Assembly (NCBI RefSeq): GCF_918797505.1
Contig: NC_092793.1
Location: forward strand, 70,675,660-70,739,659
Origin: Bemisia tabaci
Taxonomy: Eukaryota > Arthropoda > Insecta > Hemiptera > Aleyrodidae
Direction: 5' to 3'
Length of the DNA stretch: 64,000 nt
Shown piece by piece: positions 1-12,254 of the stretch. Below the pieces are notes generated by a model. It was not told the DNA's origin and did not search any database. It saw only the letters and a list, made by a program, of their open reading frames with translations. A program made the translations under genes and the position numbers. Each line of letters begins with the position of its first letter. Positions within the stretch are counted from its first letter, which is position 1.

Positions 1-2730
1 TTAGATTAAATTTGATTACTTTACGGCATTTTGCAACGCAACACTCACAAAATGGTGATTATTTGGAGAATGAAAACTTAAAATCTGGTGCGCCCCATCA
101 GATTTTGCTAAGATTGTGCACGGTGCCTCTTATCTTACCACAAAATAGCCTAAATTTTGATCCTACCTAAATGACAAGCATTGTCATTCTCATTTTACAA
201 GAATTCCGTCAAATGAGAGAAAAATTTGCAAAATATGAGGACACACCTGATGGCGCTCACCAGATATTTATCAAAAGTCCCACTCTTTATTTGAAACTAA
301 AAATCGGAGAATTTTTCATTTTGTGATCAACTCCTGGCAACGTTTCAAGATCCGGAGTGTGAGGAACGGACAACGGTTATCAGTGCTGGAGCTTGGTGAT
401 GTGATGGCGCGCGGTCGATCATTATCTGATTGTTATGAGTGATTGTCATTTACATATGCGGCATGACAACTTCATCTTTTATGCGTGTGCCCTTCCTGGA
501 GTTCCGTCTTTTGTCGCTGGGAGTCTGGATGGACCTCTGAGTGTTGGGTCAGGAGACGAGGTCTCATGCCCTGCTCTCCATCTATTTATGCCTGGTTTGA
601 ACTTTGCCTTTTGTGTACGAAGAGAGAAAATGTGCTCGTGTTCGAAGAAGCGTCGAGCGCACAAGCTCGCACAGACTTTCTCGGTGGGCGGATTTTTGGA
701 GTTGATAGACACATGATAGACAAAGAGGGCGAAGGAGAAATGGAGCAATCCTATTGATTGAAATGCGTGGATGCAATGGGCAAAGAGAGACGATGGACTA
801 ACCAACGGCAACCCCAGAGAGACCCCGTAGTCAGTCAATCAAATTACCCAATAAATTCTGTAATACCTAACCACCAAAGTATACCCGTTTCAACCAATAA
901 GATTGCTCCATATTTTTTTTTTTTTTAAAATGTATTTATTTTTCATTTATTTAATTTTTTTTAACTAATTTTAAGTAGCCTCTCGGCAAATCCCACGCTA
1001 TGAGTCGCCGGCCGTTTCTTCGGACTTAAACTCTATATCTCAAACAGGCGTAGGGACTTCGGACCAGAATGATGAGATTCCAAGCGGTGGTGGATAAGAT
1101 TATGGGCCGGAATAAAATTCACTTTCCGCGAGATAGCTAAGAACGCATGAGAGGGGTGTATTATTACTGTTCATTGAACTTCAGTCGGTCTGAACTACAC
1201 ATTATTTTAACTGGCCCTGAGAATGAGATATCATGTAAATCTGGAGGAGATTAGTACAGTGAGCTCTCAAATTTTGACCAGTGCATGAAAGTCGGTTTCC
1301 GACGTTGCAAAATTTCCGAGGCATTTACATTTTGAAGAACTGGTCTCGAGGAAGGTAATCAAGAAGAACTAACACTATCAAAACAGAAAACAAATATATT
1401 GCCCAGAGCGCGAAAAACAGAGGAGGGGTAGAATTTCAAATTGAACGAAAGAAATCATAGTGCGTTAAGCTGATGAAGCTTCTCCTAAAAAAATAGGTAG
1501 TGGCATACTTAAATCAAGTGATGTAAATGATAGAGACTGCACTGCCTTTACTTCGCGAGCTGCTGTTTTCTAGCGTCTGACGTAAAACTTTTTTTGGCGT
1601 CACAATTTCAAATTTTCCAAGGAGGGCTTCAACTATTTGGGAACGTTTCTCACATGAAATTAAACCTATTTAAAGGATGGTATACATTGAAGTCCACATT
1701 CTACCCTTTTGACCCTCAGTGAGAGACACCTCTTGATACAGTGTTCATGCGTGAGCAAGTGTGTGCTTAAAAGGGTTGTGCGTTCACAATCGCGCGACAG
1801 CAGCGGCGCAAACTTTGACTCGGTCGCGTCAAAATAAAAAATAACGATGCGCTACGTTAACGTCAATTTGATTGCAATCACAACTCTTATCATTTTTCCC
1901 CCCTACTCAGAGACAGTTGTGTCCCAGAGAGGCTTGCTGCCGGTAGAGCCTCCATTGCCAAACCACCCCGAAATATTTGACGCGTAAAAGTAAAAGTCGT
2001 TTGCATTCAGGACATCTTCGCAAAGGAGCCTGCAATTATTTAAATGTTGTTCTTTTCTAAAGGCTTCGATTTTCTGCAGATGAAATTGGGAACTTTATGA
2101 TTTTAGTCAAATTTTAGGCCCTCAGCTTTAAGGACCCTTTTCTACACTTAGAATCTTCAAAATAAAAAATTTTGGATTTTATAAAGGAATGTGCTGTATT
2201 ATTTGCCTAGTTACACCTAAGTGCATCGCAAAATTGGACGGCTGATGATTGAAAGTATATTTTTATCCTATCTCTCTCTCTAGCTTTTTGTCGTATGTAT
2301 TATTTAGATTTAAGATTCGGTCAAAGTTTTGTGCGGTTTTTTTTTAATTTTTTTTTTTTTTAAATTTATGCTTCTTTTTCTCTAACGTAAATATCTTCAA
2401 GAAATAGCCCTTGTCTAAATCATCAGGGAATAATTAGGGAAATTCACTTGGAACAATTTTGCACGTGTCATGCTCATCATTTGCAGAAACAAATCTAAAA
2501 CCTTCGTGTTATCGGTGCAGTTTGGCATGCATGCATGGCTGGACCAATAGAGCGCGCTCATACTCAAGTCGTCCCGTTTCAAAGAACTACGACAGGGAAG
2601 CTTCTGAATACGTGCGACGACAAATATGGCCCTCAATCACGGTAAACATCTCACGGATTTTTGAGTTCTCAAGGGGTTGAAAATACTCCGATGTTCCATG
2701 CAGATACATGGACTGATAACGCGACCTAGA
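1..2730. other. AT-rich DNA without a supported gene
   Basis: No repeat or gene that I can recognise. Short open frames near 435-840 overlap on both strands and resemble no known family. Homopolymer T runs lie near 912-926 and 2338-2362, and a short CT run lies near 2271. Confidence 0.5.
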
Positions 2731-2983
2731 CTGCCTTGCTAAGGAAAAACGCCGTATGAACCTTCAGGCGTTGCCACATTTCCTTTGATAAAACGCGGAT
2801 TTCCTGGTGAACTTATGAAAAGTTTCCTCCCAATTTTTCAGGTAATTTTGTTCGCAATTTCACCTAAAGATTCTGAAAATTCAAAGGAAAAATATTCATA
2901 ACTTTCCTCGAAAATAAACATTTTTTCGAAGGAAATTTGGTACTTCTCAAATGTTCATACGGCGTTCTTCCTGAGCACGGCAG
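2731..2983. repeat. MITE, CTGCC(G/T)TGCTAAGG family, copy 1
   Basis: A 253-bp element with inverted ends. The left end reads CTGCCTTGCTAAGG followed by AACGCCGTATGAACC. The right end is its reverse complement with a few changes, finishing GAGCACGGCAG. The interior is AT-rich and has no ORF. Flanking 4-mers are TAGA and AAGA, a possible degenerate 4-bp duplication. Four more copies occur in this window. Confidence 0.85.
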
Positions 2984-3214
2984 AAGACTTTGTCAAAAGC
3001 CCCGGCTTCGGCCCTTCCAGCCTCCACCTCAAAACGTTTTTCGTCAGCTTTGTTTTTGCCCACGCAGATGTATTCGACAACAATGATGCTCCATAAAATT
3101 TATTTGTGAGTGAGACTAATTGTAAGTAGGTTTCGCGTCCGCCCGCTCGCCACCTTCAGCTTTCTCACAGTGACTTCGTTGAATCACGTATACAAACGTG
3201 ATCATTCGGCCATA

Positions 3215-3469
3215 CTGCCGTGTTAAGGAAGAACGCCGTATGAGCCTTCAGACGTTGCCAAGTTTCCTTCGATATAAACCGAATTTATTCGGAAAATTAT
3301 GAATGTTTTTCCAAACTTTTTCAGAAAATTTTTCACGCAACTGAATCTAAAATATATGAAAATTTCAAGGGAAAATTTGAATGAATGTCGTCAAAAATAC
3401 ATACCCTTGGATCATAGGAGATTTGACAACTCTCGAATGCTCATATGACGTTCTTCCTTAGCATGGCAG
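3215..3469. repeat. MITE, CTGCCGTG family, copy 2
   Basis: A 255-bp relative of the element at 2731, with the same inverted ends (CTGCCGTGTTAAGGAAGAAC on the left, GTTCTTCCTTAGCATGGCAG on the right). It is flanked by CATA on both sides (3211-3214 and 3470-3473), so the target duplication is probably 4 bp. No ORF; non-autonomous. The superfamily is not certain; 4-bp duplications occur in Chapaev- and Sola-type elements. Confidence 0.85.
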
Positions 3470-4246
3470 CATAGTTGAACAGGAAGAAATCAACCTAAAT
3501 ATTTTATAGATCGCGGAATTCAGGCGAAGATACTCCATTATTAGGTGGTGTCGCCACTGAAATCAGGATTAATTTTGGCTATTCCTTAGAAGTTGGACCG
3601 TCGGTGGAAACCGGACTTTTTAGGGGGACTCTTAATGAAAAATGAAGTTGGTAAGCCTTAAAATGTTGGAAGAAGTATAATGAGAGTTTTATCGATCTAT
3701 CGTCAATAAAATCGAGTATCGTTGATCTGTCTTTTGTTATAATCCCTCGCAATTTTTTTGCTCATTACCTCTCGGACTTCCAACAGAAAAAAAAATAATA
3801 AATATATATAATCCACGCAGTGTGTCCTGTTCCAGCTTATATTGTTTTCTGAGTTGATATCCAAAGGATGAGGAGTGATTCCACGTTAAATAGTGTCTTA
3901 TATATCCAGATAATCTTAAGCTTTCTTATGAAGTATAATATTTAGTTAATAACAATAAGGGCTGCAACGTACCCTTTACATTGAGCCTTCTGAAATATGC
4001 AATTTACATTTCTTTGGTTTCCATCCTCTTTCTCCTGAACTGGTCCATTTGAATATTGAAGGCTGATTTGAAGATTTTAAAGAGGAAGTGGCCTACGTAT
4101 TGAGTACAAATTGTTTGCGCACGAATTAAAGTAAAAACGCATTTCTTAGCCGTAAATTTTCCCTTTAATAGCACAATGTGTTTGTGAGAAGAGACAAGAG
4201 ATGTTTGGTGAATTACCTCTATTAAGGTTTAGGGGAATTATTTCAG
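3470..4246. other. unannotated AT-rich spacer
   Basis: Sequence between a MITE and the large foldback element. I see no gene, RNA or recognisable repeat here, only a short AT run near 3800-3810. Confidence 0.4.
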
Positions 4247-4249
4247 GCC

Positions 4250-5925
4250 TTGTCTTCACGGGAAAGAGCCATGCACAAATTCGCCCGTTTTTGGGCCCTC
4301 GAAATTGGGGTCGGTGTGAGGTTTTTTTTCATCTATAGGGTGACCCTTTACACATAATAAAATTTCAGATTGAGTATACGCACCGTTTTTGAGATATGGG
4401 GGGGCAAAGTCCCCGATTTTTACTCATATTTGCAGGTATTTTATAGTCGAACTTCGGCTGCTACAAGGTACCGGATGTAGATATTGAAGCGCGGTTTGCG
4501 GTGATTTGTCAAGCTATTTCTGGATTATTTTTTCACATCTTTTACAAACCCGCAAATGGTTTTTCGGGGGGGGGGGGGGAGCTTTATTCATATTATCATG
4601 ACCGTTCGTATACGTCTTACTGGCATTAATTGCTTCGTTCTCGACTCCTCTCCACGCCGTAATCATGATGGTATTTTCTGTTAGGAATCTTTCTTCTTCT
4701 TTATATTTGACCAATTCTAATGTTGTCTCCCCCTTTCTCCCTTTTTAACCTCCCCCCCCCCCAATTCTAAACACTCCCTCTCAAGTGTATATTCCTGTGC
4801 GGCAGATATGAAGGTGTTATTTGTGGGGAATTATTTTTCTGTCTTTATGGTTCATAAACTTTGACCCCACCTATTTCCTCCTTCCCCCCTTTACCCCTGT
4901 TTCACCCCCCCCCCCAATTTCCACCGTACCTTACTCGAAGTTGTCTGCTCCCTCCGCAGCAGAAATGAGGATGTTTCCAGCGAAGAATTTTTTACTTTTT
5001 TAAACTCAATACAAGGGAGACACCCCCCACCCTTTTTTCTCTTTCCCATCCCCCCTCACTAGTTCATATTTCCTACCTTATTCCCTCTTTCCACTGCCCC
5101 CCCCCCTCTTTTCTCTTTTTTACATGCTTGAATACTTTTTTTTGTGAGAGTATAATAGTTATCGGATAGTGTAATAGTTACCGGAAACATCCTCATTTCT
5201 GCTGCAGAGGGAGCAGACAACTTCGAGTAAGGTACGGTGGAAATGGGGGGGGGGTGAAACAGGGGTAAAGGGGGGAAGGAGGAAATAGGTGGGGTCAAAG
5301 TTTATCAACCATAAAGACAGAAAATAATTCCCCACAAATAACACCTTCATATCTGCCGCACAGGAATATACACTTGAGAGGGAGTGTTTAGAATTGGGGG
5401 GGGGGGGGGGTTTAAAAAGGGAAAAAGGGGGAGACAACATTAGAATTGGTCAAATATAAAGAAGAAGAAAGATTCCTAACAGAAAATACCATCATGATTA
5501 CGGCGTGGAGAGGAGTCGAGAACGAAGCAATTAATGCCAGTAAGACGTATACGAACGGTCATGATAGTATGAATAAAGCTCCCCCCCCCCCCCCCCGAAA
5601 AACCATTTGCGGGTTTGTAAAAGATGTGAAAAAATAATCCAGAAATAGCTTGACAAATCACCGCAAACCGCGCTTCAATATCTACATCCGGTACCTTGTA
5701 GCAGCCGAAGTTCGACTATAAAATACCTGCAAATATGAGTAAAAATCGGGGACTTTGCCCCCCCATATTTCAAAAACGGTGCGTATACTCAATCTGAAAT
5801 TTTATTATGTGTAAAGGGTCACCCTATAGATGAAAAAATACCTCACACCGACCCCAATTTCGAGGGCCCGAAAACGGGCGAATTTTAGCCCTTTTTGTGC
5901 AAGGCTCTTTCATGGGATTTGTCCC
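4250..5925. mobile_element. large foldback (inverted-repeat) element
   Basis: Two long inverted arms: left about 4250-4980, right about 5191-5925, around a central spacer of about 210 bp. In the stretch I aligned by eye (4383-4565 against 5588-5768) I found one difference. Homology fades only at the outer ends, where the right arm has about ten extra bases near 5885. Both arms carry poly-C/poly-G tracts of 8-15 bases, and mirrored short ORFs appear on opposite strands, which shows they are by-products of the symmetry. No transposase is visible. Transcription through it would give a very long hairpin RNA. It could be a foldback transposon or an inverted duplication; the family is unknown. Confidence 0.8.
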
Positions 5926-5929
5926 AAGT

Positions 5930-6800
5930 TTGAATCGCAGGAATGAAACCTCTGGGCATTTTCCCTGTTTAGCGAAACAACAAAATTTCCTCCTTTTCTC
6001 TCTGTGCCGCTTTTAGGACTCTCTTGGTACTCTGATTAGAATTACCTAACTTGATATTTTTACCAACTTCGCAAATGAGATTCTTCCTTTCCGAGATTTC
6101 TGAAATGTCTCTTGGAGACAAGGTCTTAAAGGACACATTTTCCTCACTCAATAAAATCTCGGTCTCTGAGCAGAGGAGTCTTCGAGGCTTCGGTATAATT
6201 CAATCGCTAATGATCAGAAGTGCTGCCCTCGATATCAGATAGCTTTGGTAAAAGGATGCGTTAGGGAGGCGTCCCGGCCGAAAGCCTCTACGCACGCTTT
6301 CCAGGAAAGGTCGTCGAAGAGTAAAAGTTTGAGAGGAAGAAAGGTCCGTCGGAGTTGGGACTCCAGACAGGCGACAGGTGCTTGGATCGTTCCTACAAGA
6401 ATTTAATTGATTCCGGGTCCTGCAAAATGCGTAAAGATTTTCGGATTCCGGGCTCGACGGGTCGGGGGTGGGGTGGCTGGGGTAGAGACAGAGGCCTACG
6501 GCTGAAAAATCCATTAGTCCCGATGTGTGTTCCAGCCGAGGTGTTACGCATCCATCTTTCGAGCTGTGGTCCTTCGATCGGGTGTCGGAGATGGACAGCT
6601 CCCTAGTCCCTATCATCGTTGCCTTCCTTAGTTTAAATTCGCCATCTTAGCGTAGCCTCTTATGGATGAGTCGAAGAGTTCTCGAGTAGACCTGCTATAG
6701 CTGTTGGATGGTGGGTGCTGCTCGCTGATCCACCAAATGGATTACAAAACACCTGAGGATCGGAGAATCGTGGTTGCGTCTCTATCCCGATGCGGATAGT
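5930..6800. other. unannotated spacer
   Basis: No recognised element. A 138-codon open frame on the minus strand (6200-6616) and an 83-codon frame on the plus strand overlap each other and show no family motif, so neither is called. Confidence 0.4.
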
Positions 6801-6802
6801 GC

Positions 6803-6945
6803 CGGTGGCGTGGCGTGCTTTGCGATACATCGATTAATCGGTCATTTAAACCTATGGAAAAGTATCGATAAACAGCGTGTTTGCAGCAAACACCTGATAG
6901 TCGATTCTTTACCATAGCTTCAAATGGGACATTATCGATAGTAGA
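6803..6945. repeat. MITE, CAGTGGCGTGGCG family, decayed copy
   Basis: The left end (GGTGGCGTGGCGTGCTTTGC) and middle, including ATCGATTAATCGG and the GTGTTTGCAGCAAACAC stem, match the intact copy at 30309-30472. The right terminus is degenerate and cannot be placed exactly. This is the oldest-looking of three copies. Confidence 0.7.
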
Positions 6946-7945
6946 TGATTCACACCTTGCCTTTGCCTCCTTCCTGCGCGACGCACAGTGGAGCGAATTA
7001 ATTTGTGGAGCTTGACATGAAGAGAAACTCAACAATATCATATTTTTGCTGTTAAAAGACTAAGAGGTTAAATTGTGGCTCTGTTGGTTGTTTTTTCGTG
7101 AGACTGCCTGTCAGACACACCTCTCGAAATTTATTTTGTCACAAAATAACCATGAAAATTAGAAGTTTCAATGAAAAAAGATTCATGTTTGACTTCTCCC
7201 AAATCCGTCTCATTGTGCGACGGCAAGCCATGTCCACGTTAACGAGTGTCTAATCGCACACGGCGCCCGAGAAGTAAAACCGTTCCGTTTAAAATTACTT
7301 GATCTTACCAGGAAAAAATTTTACCATGCTCAGGAAAAAACGCCACACTAATAACCCATCAAAAGTTTGTCAAAATTGCGAAACTGTAAGTAAAGTAACA
7401 TTTGGGAAGAAGGCAAAAACCTTGGAAATTCAAAGCGCCGTACTTGAGGCATATACAAATGATTTGAAAGTCATTTTTAGGGACTGATGATTAATATCAC
7501 ACAAAGCTGATCGTTGTTCACCAAGTGTCATCCCCGTAATGAAATTTAAGTAATTAACTCATAAAGTACTTAAGGATGGTTGTTTTACAATTACTTAAGA
7601 AGGATTTTCTTTCAATAAATGACGTATAATGTCACATTTAGTCAATTTCAGGAGAACCAGAGAGGGTATCATACGTAATCGGTCCGGACCCTTTTTTAAA
7701 AAATCAATTTCTCTTGTGATGGGATGGAAAGAGTCTGTTTGCCTGATTAACTATTCTCTCGAAAGAGTTAATCTTACATCAGAAAAAATACGTATGACTT
7801 TAATGTGTGCGCATACACTCATGAGCGATGAAGCACGAAATGCAACACCTCACAAGCACCTTGTTTCTAATTACCCTTCTTACACCCTCTCAACGCGTTG
7901 GAGGAACGCAGGTAAGATGTGAGTGTTTCTTAATTCACTTAACAC
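6946..7945. other. unannotated spacer
   Basis: No recognised element. Open frames of 62 codons (7299-7487) and 97 codons (7629-7922) show no family motif or codon pattern that I can support. Confidence 0.35.
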
Positions 7946-7949
7946 AAAT

Positions 7950-8071
7950 GGACGTATTTCTGCCAAACCGAACTATGTGCATTAAGACCTGAGCCCTGAG
8001 ACCTATCGGAATATATGCATCACAGGGCTCAAGTCATAATGCGCATGGTTCAGTTTGGTAGAAATCCGTCC
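7950..8071. repeat. short palindromic MITE (GGACGTATTTCT ends)
   Basis: A 122-bp near-palindrome. Arms of about 55 bp (7950-8005 and 8013-8071) pair around a short loop; the ends are GGACGTATTTCTGCCAAAC and its imperfect complement. AAAT flanks both sides (7946-7949, 8072-8075), a 4-bp target duplication. A second family member lies at 48422-48642. Confidence 0.8.
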
Positions 8072-8079
8072 AAATATGA

Positions 8080-9065
8080 CGTGATGCCCGCCCATCGTTG
8101 GCTGTCGAGCCGACCCGTTTGAGGTCTCTGTCTTTCGTCTTGATCTGCTGCACCACAGAAGGCGTTAGCATGGCTCATTTGGACCGCTTTCATTAGCAGA
8201 AAAGAACCAACCCACATTAAGTTGAAACTGAGAAAAATAGAATTGAAGTTTTATTCCTGCATAAGGTTTAATGTAGAAAATAAACTTTAACCCCGCTTTT
8301 CACTAACTAATTTCTGTTTTTCGACTTTCAGTTTGTGGTAGGTGCAAATATACGGCTAATGAAGCTCAAAAACATTCTTAACTCAATTTTTTCAAAAATG
8401 TGTGTTGGTTCCTTTCTGACAAACTCGGTCCATTTGTCCAGCACACTTGCACCTAATCAGCCCGCATTATATGCAAATCTCCTTCTTTCAAAAGCGCATA
8501 GTCTGAGACATTTTGTTTTACATCTGAAATCTCTTTTCCTATATCATTCCTTGAATCAGTGCAATTTTCTTTCTTCATTAAAAAAGTGTTTTCCGAAAAA
8601 CTGCATTGTTCGTTTTCTATCAATTAACTTTTAGTCGATGGTCTCTTTAATGAGGCATTGCTTACAGCCTGATTCTTTATTTTCATATCAATTCATACTA
8701 ATTTGGAGAAATATGCAACTATTAATGACAACTACCACCGCTTGCGGTGTTTGAAAGACTAAATGTATGAGCACACAATAGACTTTCATCCACTTTATAA
8801 ACGATTCATGTTAAGTCTTTGCAAACTATTGAATTGCTTAAAAATTGACTTTGTTTTGAAAATTTGTGGAAAGTGAGACATGTGAGCAGATTCGCCCTTT
8901 TTATTTTTTTCCATTCTGAAAATAGAGAGAATAACCATTTTCTAAAAAATCACACTTCTCTGAGTAAAATTTGTTGTAAGTAATGGGCCGCCAGAAAAGC
9001 AGAACTTAAAGTGATAAAATGACTAAGTGATGCAACATATTTCCTTTTAAAAATTTCACGAGAGA
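8080..9065. other. unannotated AT-rich spacer
   Basis: No recognised element. A 99-codon frame (8335-8634) has no supporting homology that I recognise. Confidence 0.35.
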
Positions 9066-9545
9066 AAGGTCTTCAATTCTTGCAGTAGGCAAACCAAGCT
9101 CCCACGTGGTCAAATAGTGGTATCATCCGCTGTATAATAATCAGTGGGTCTATATTGGTGACATCGTTTTAGACACGGAGAAGAAGATGAAAAAGGAAAG
9201 GAGAAGAAGATGAAGGAAAGAAGGAGAAGAAGATGAAGAAAAAAGAGATTTAGATAGAAATGAATAAGAAATAGAAAAGAGTAAGGCGAAATGGAAAGGA
9301 GGAGGAAGAGGAATAAAAGACAGAGAAAAAGAAGAAAAGGGAAAGAAGAAGAGCAGAAAGCAGAAAGGGAAAAAAGGAAGAAGAGCTAGGAAAGAGGGAA
9401 AAGAAAGAGGAAAAGAAGCGGGAGGGTCGATAAGAGAGAAGAAGGAGAAAAAAAGAAAGAAAGAGATAACGCAAAATCAGTTTGCCTTCAATTTTTAGTG
9501 TAGGCAGCACAAGCTCCCACGAGCTCGAATAGTGGTATCATCCCA
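9066..9545. repeat. purine-rich tract bracketed by direct repeats
   Basis: Two directly repeated segments of about 65 bp (about 9070-9133 and 9479-9543), both with CTTCAAT near the start, GTAGGC in the middle, and an end like CTCCCACGTGGTCAAATAGT followed by GGTATCATCC. Between them lies a GAA/GGA-rich tract (9177-9476). The repeat end resembles the 5' half of a tRNA-Glu. The same layout recurs at 57389-58300. The open frame on the C/T strand through the tract is compositional, not a gene. Confidence 0.7.
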
Positions 9546-9549
9546 CATA

Positions 9550-10420
9550 TGAAAGTCACACAACGGAGAGTCTGAAAATCAACTCCGAAACAAATTTTAA
9601 GTCTGACAATTAACATCGGTCTAATCACAGCAAAAATACAAATGACATCATTTGTATAATCTAACCTCCATTTGTTCTGTGTTAAAAATAGTTATTAAAA
9701 TCTCGCTTAGGCGCTAAATGTCGAACCTCTTATGTAATTTAAATCGTTCTTTATGTAAGATTTTGAAGAAAAAACATGCGAAATTTTTATCTAGTTCAAA
9801 CCTCATCTGGTGGCCTCTTGTCTCAAAATCGTTTCATTTTACGAAAAGTATTCCTCGTGATTCTTTCACTAATACTTCATAATTTTTCCTTTGAAAAAAA
9901 ACTTCATAGTTTGAGACATTATAATAGTGATATTAAAAAAAAAACCTTCAAAATTATGTGGAACAGTCGTAGCAACATCCCTTCACGATCCACGCCACGG
10001 AGAGTTAGATAAGGTCTCCATTCACTACTATTTTCCACAACCTTCTCCAAAACTCCAAAAACTTAAATGAAATAAAATAATCCTCCTTGACACTAGAAGA
10101 AGAAGAAACTTACGCCCGCTTGCTTATAAGAGGGGGCCTTTTTCAGCGAGGAAGAGAATTTCATACCCAGAAAAAAGAAAAGAAGAGATAAGAAAGTATA
10201 TAAATTACGGAGGGAGAGATTTCACACAAGTTCGACAAGGCCCCGTAAAAAGAGGCTCCACTGTTCATGAACGGCCAACGACAGAGGGAGGGTGGAACAA
10301 AATTGTGGGGAGGGGGGGGGGGTGAATCGGGTCCTAACTCGGAGACCCATGGTACGACGCGCGGGTTCAAAACTCGGTGATTGATCATGGGGTGGACGTG
10401 CTAGTGTCAAAATCTGCAGA
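9550..10420. other. unannotated spacer
   Basis: AT-rich, then a mixed tract with an 11-base G run near 10311-10321. No gene supported. Confidence 0.35.
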
Positions 10421-10424
10421 TCAA

Positions 10425-10658
10425 CCAATTCGTTGTTTCCCAGACGAAAGGACGTAACAAAATTCCAAAGTTGTAAAATTTACTCTTTTTCTACACAAAC
10501 ACAATTTATGTCCATGATTTTCCTGTATTTTTAAAACAAACTTTTGAAAGTTTTACATAAAAAATTCTCAAGATTTTTCGAAAAAGCACGGATTTCAAGC
10601 GAAAAATTTTTCAACGCTGAAAAAGATCACGCGCTTTTGTGTGGGAAACCACGAATTG
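10425..10658. repeat. palindromic MITE, AATTCGT ends
   Basis: The left end (AATTCGTTGTTTCCCAGACG) is an imperfect inverted copy of the right end (TGTGTGGGAAACCACGAATT). The interior is AT-rich and has no ORF. Target duplication not clear. Single copy in this window. Confidence 0.6.
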
Positions 10659-11133
10659 AGAGGAGTCACCAATTTCATCTTTCTGCCAGACCGTGGGCTC
10701 AATACTAGCGTTTATAGGTTGCAGCTTTTCAACACTTATAGTTCCTCATGGTGAAATACAGTTACAATGAAGTGTGCTGGGTTTGATCCTAAATCTCAGT
10801 GCTGTGCTTGAATCTTCAAGAAACCAAGAGGCCAGAGGATCAGATCAGAGAAAATAGAACAGATCCGTGACAAAGAAAAAAAAAAGAATATTATTGGTGG
10901 CTTAAAGCAAAAAAACTGACATTTAACTGTAAATGTCAATCTTACAATATCAGCTCGGCATATGTTTGAGCAGAAAAGACACATTTTCCATTTCCAGTAT
11001 TTTTAGATAGATAATTCTTGAGAATTATTTAACTTTGCACCATGGTTTACATTATTGCGTTTCAGTGTGATATAAATTAAAAGGAAAAAACTGCTCATCC
11101 TCGTGTGATTTTACATAATTTTTGCCTGAAGTA

Positions 11134-12161
11134 CACTGAAAAAAATGAGTTAGCGTCAGATGACTAAAAATGGTTTCTATACACTAACTCAAATTGTGTG
11201 ATTTGGACACACATGATTTTTGGTTTCTGTACACTAACCACTATTAGTGCTGGAAACTAATTCCGCTACTCTAATTCGAATTCGGTAGGGTTGGGTCAAC
11301 CTAACCTCAAAACTGAGAGAGGAGAAAACGGCATAGCGAATGATAACTGGACAATGCTTTCAGGAAAAGAAGTTTCTTAAAGATGTGAGGTAAAATAAAC
11401 TGACCGGTTCCAAATGAACGACAGAAGAAAGGAATATCCCATAGGTATGTGCAAGTAGACAGAATTATCCTTTAGAGAGACACACACTCACACATGAAAT
11501 GGTAGCGAATGTTCAAACCGAATAACATTTATCTGTCCGAAACAATTAAGATATTCTTTTGAAATCACGGGAAAACACTAACTATAGAAGTAAGCATAAG
11601 TCACAGATTTTCGTCAAAATATAAACTGAACGCGGAACGCTTTAATCGCAATTTAATACAGAAGATTGACGACTGCAACGAATATCATGCTTGTTTACGT
11701 TTTGAATCGAACAGACGATTTCTAACCATAACAGGTTTATTTATTGTTGCTTTCGAACGTTTTCAAGAAAGAGTGGACACTATAAATCTTACCGGGAGTA
11801 TTTACATTGTCGAACGAGCCCGAAATTTCACATTTCAATTGATTTTCACGAGCTGACGCGATTGAGGCTGTTGTACCGACGCAATTTTTTCGAAACTAAA
11901 TAAATGTAACGGAAAATGTGGCAGTTAGCGTTGAGGGCGAATTAGTTTGACCCGAAGGGTGAATTTGTCTTACCACAGCGCTAATTTTACAGTTAGTGCT
12001 GTTTTCCAATTCTGGTTCGCGCTATAGTAAAGTCAAGTCAGCGTATGAGCAGAATGATTGGTGCGTCAGTACAATACATTAGTTCTGAAGCCTATTTTGA
12101 TTCTTCGTTTGGCGAGAACTTACCAAATTAGTTCTCAACGCTAACTACTTTTTTTTCAGTG
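11134..12161. mobile_element. non-autonomous DNA transposon, CACTGAAAAAAA ends
   Basis: A segment of 1028 bp bounded by inverted ends: CACTGAAAAAAATGAGTTAG on the left and a right end whose complement reads CACTGAAAAAAAAGTAGTTA. Flanking TA dinucleotides (11132-11133, 12162-12163) suggest a TA target duplication, as in Tc1/mariner-type elements, though TA by chance is common. No transposase ORF. Confidence 0.65.
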
Positions 12162-12254
12162 TAAAATCATCATGAAACCACACGATGCAGCGGTTGGATA
12201 TAGTGATTAACAAGTATACCTTTTCATTTAGTGCCTTTTTTCCCCCTCTTGAAT

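Noticed and set aside
4514..5637. Two open frames of 66 and 63 codons encoding almost the same peptide on opposite strands
   Set aside because: They are mirror images produced by the inverted arms of the foldback element; each runs into the poly-C tract.
9250..9510. Serine/leucine/phenylalanine-rich frames (also 29525-29982 and 57455-57701)
   Set aside because: Translations of purine/pyrimidine simple-sequence tracts, open only because of composition.
10330..10390. GCGGGTTCAAAACTCGG resembling a tRNA T-arm
   Set aside because: No acceptor, D-arm or anticodon arm could be matched upstream.
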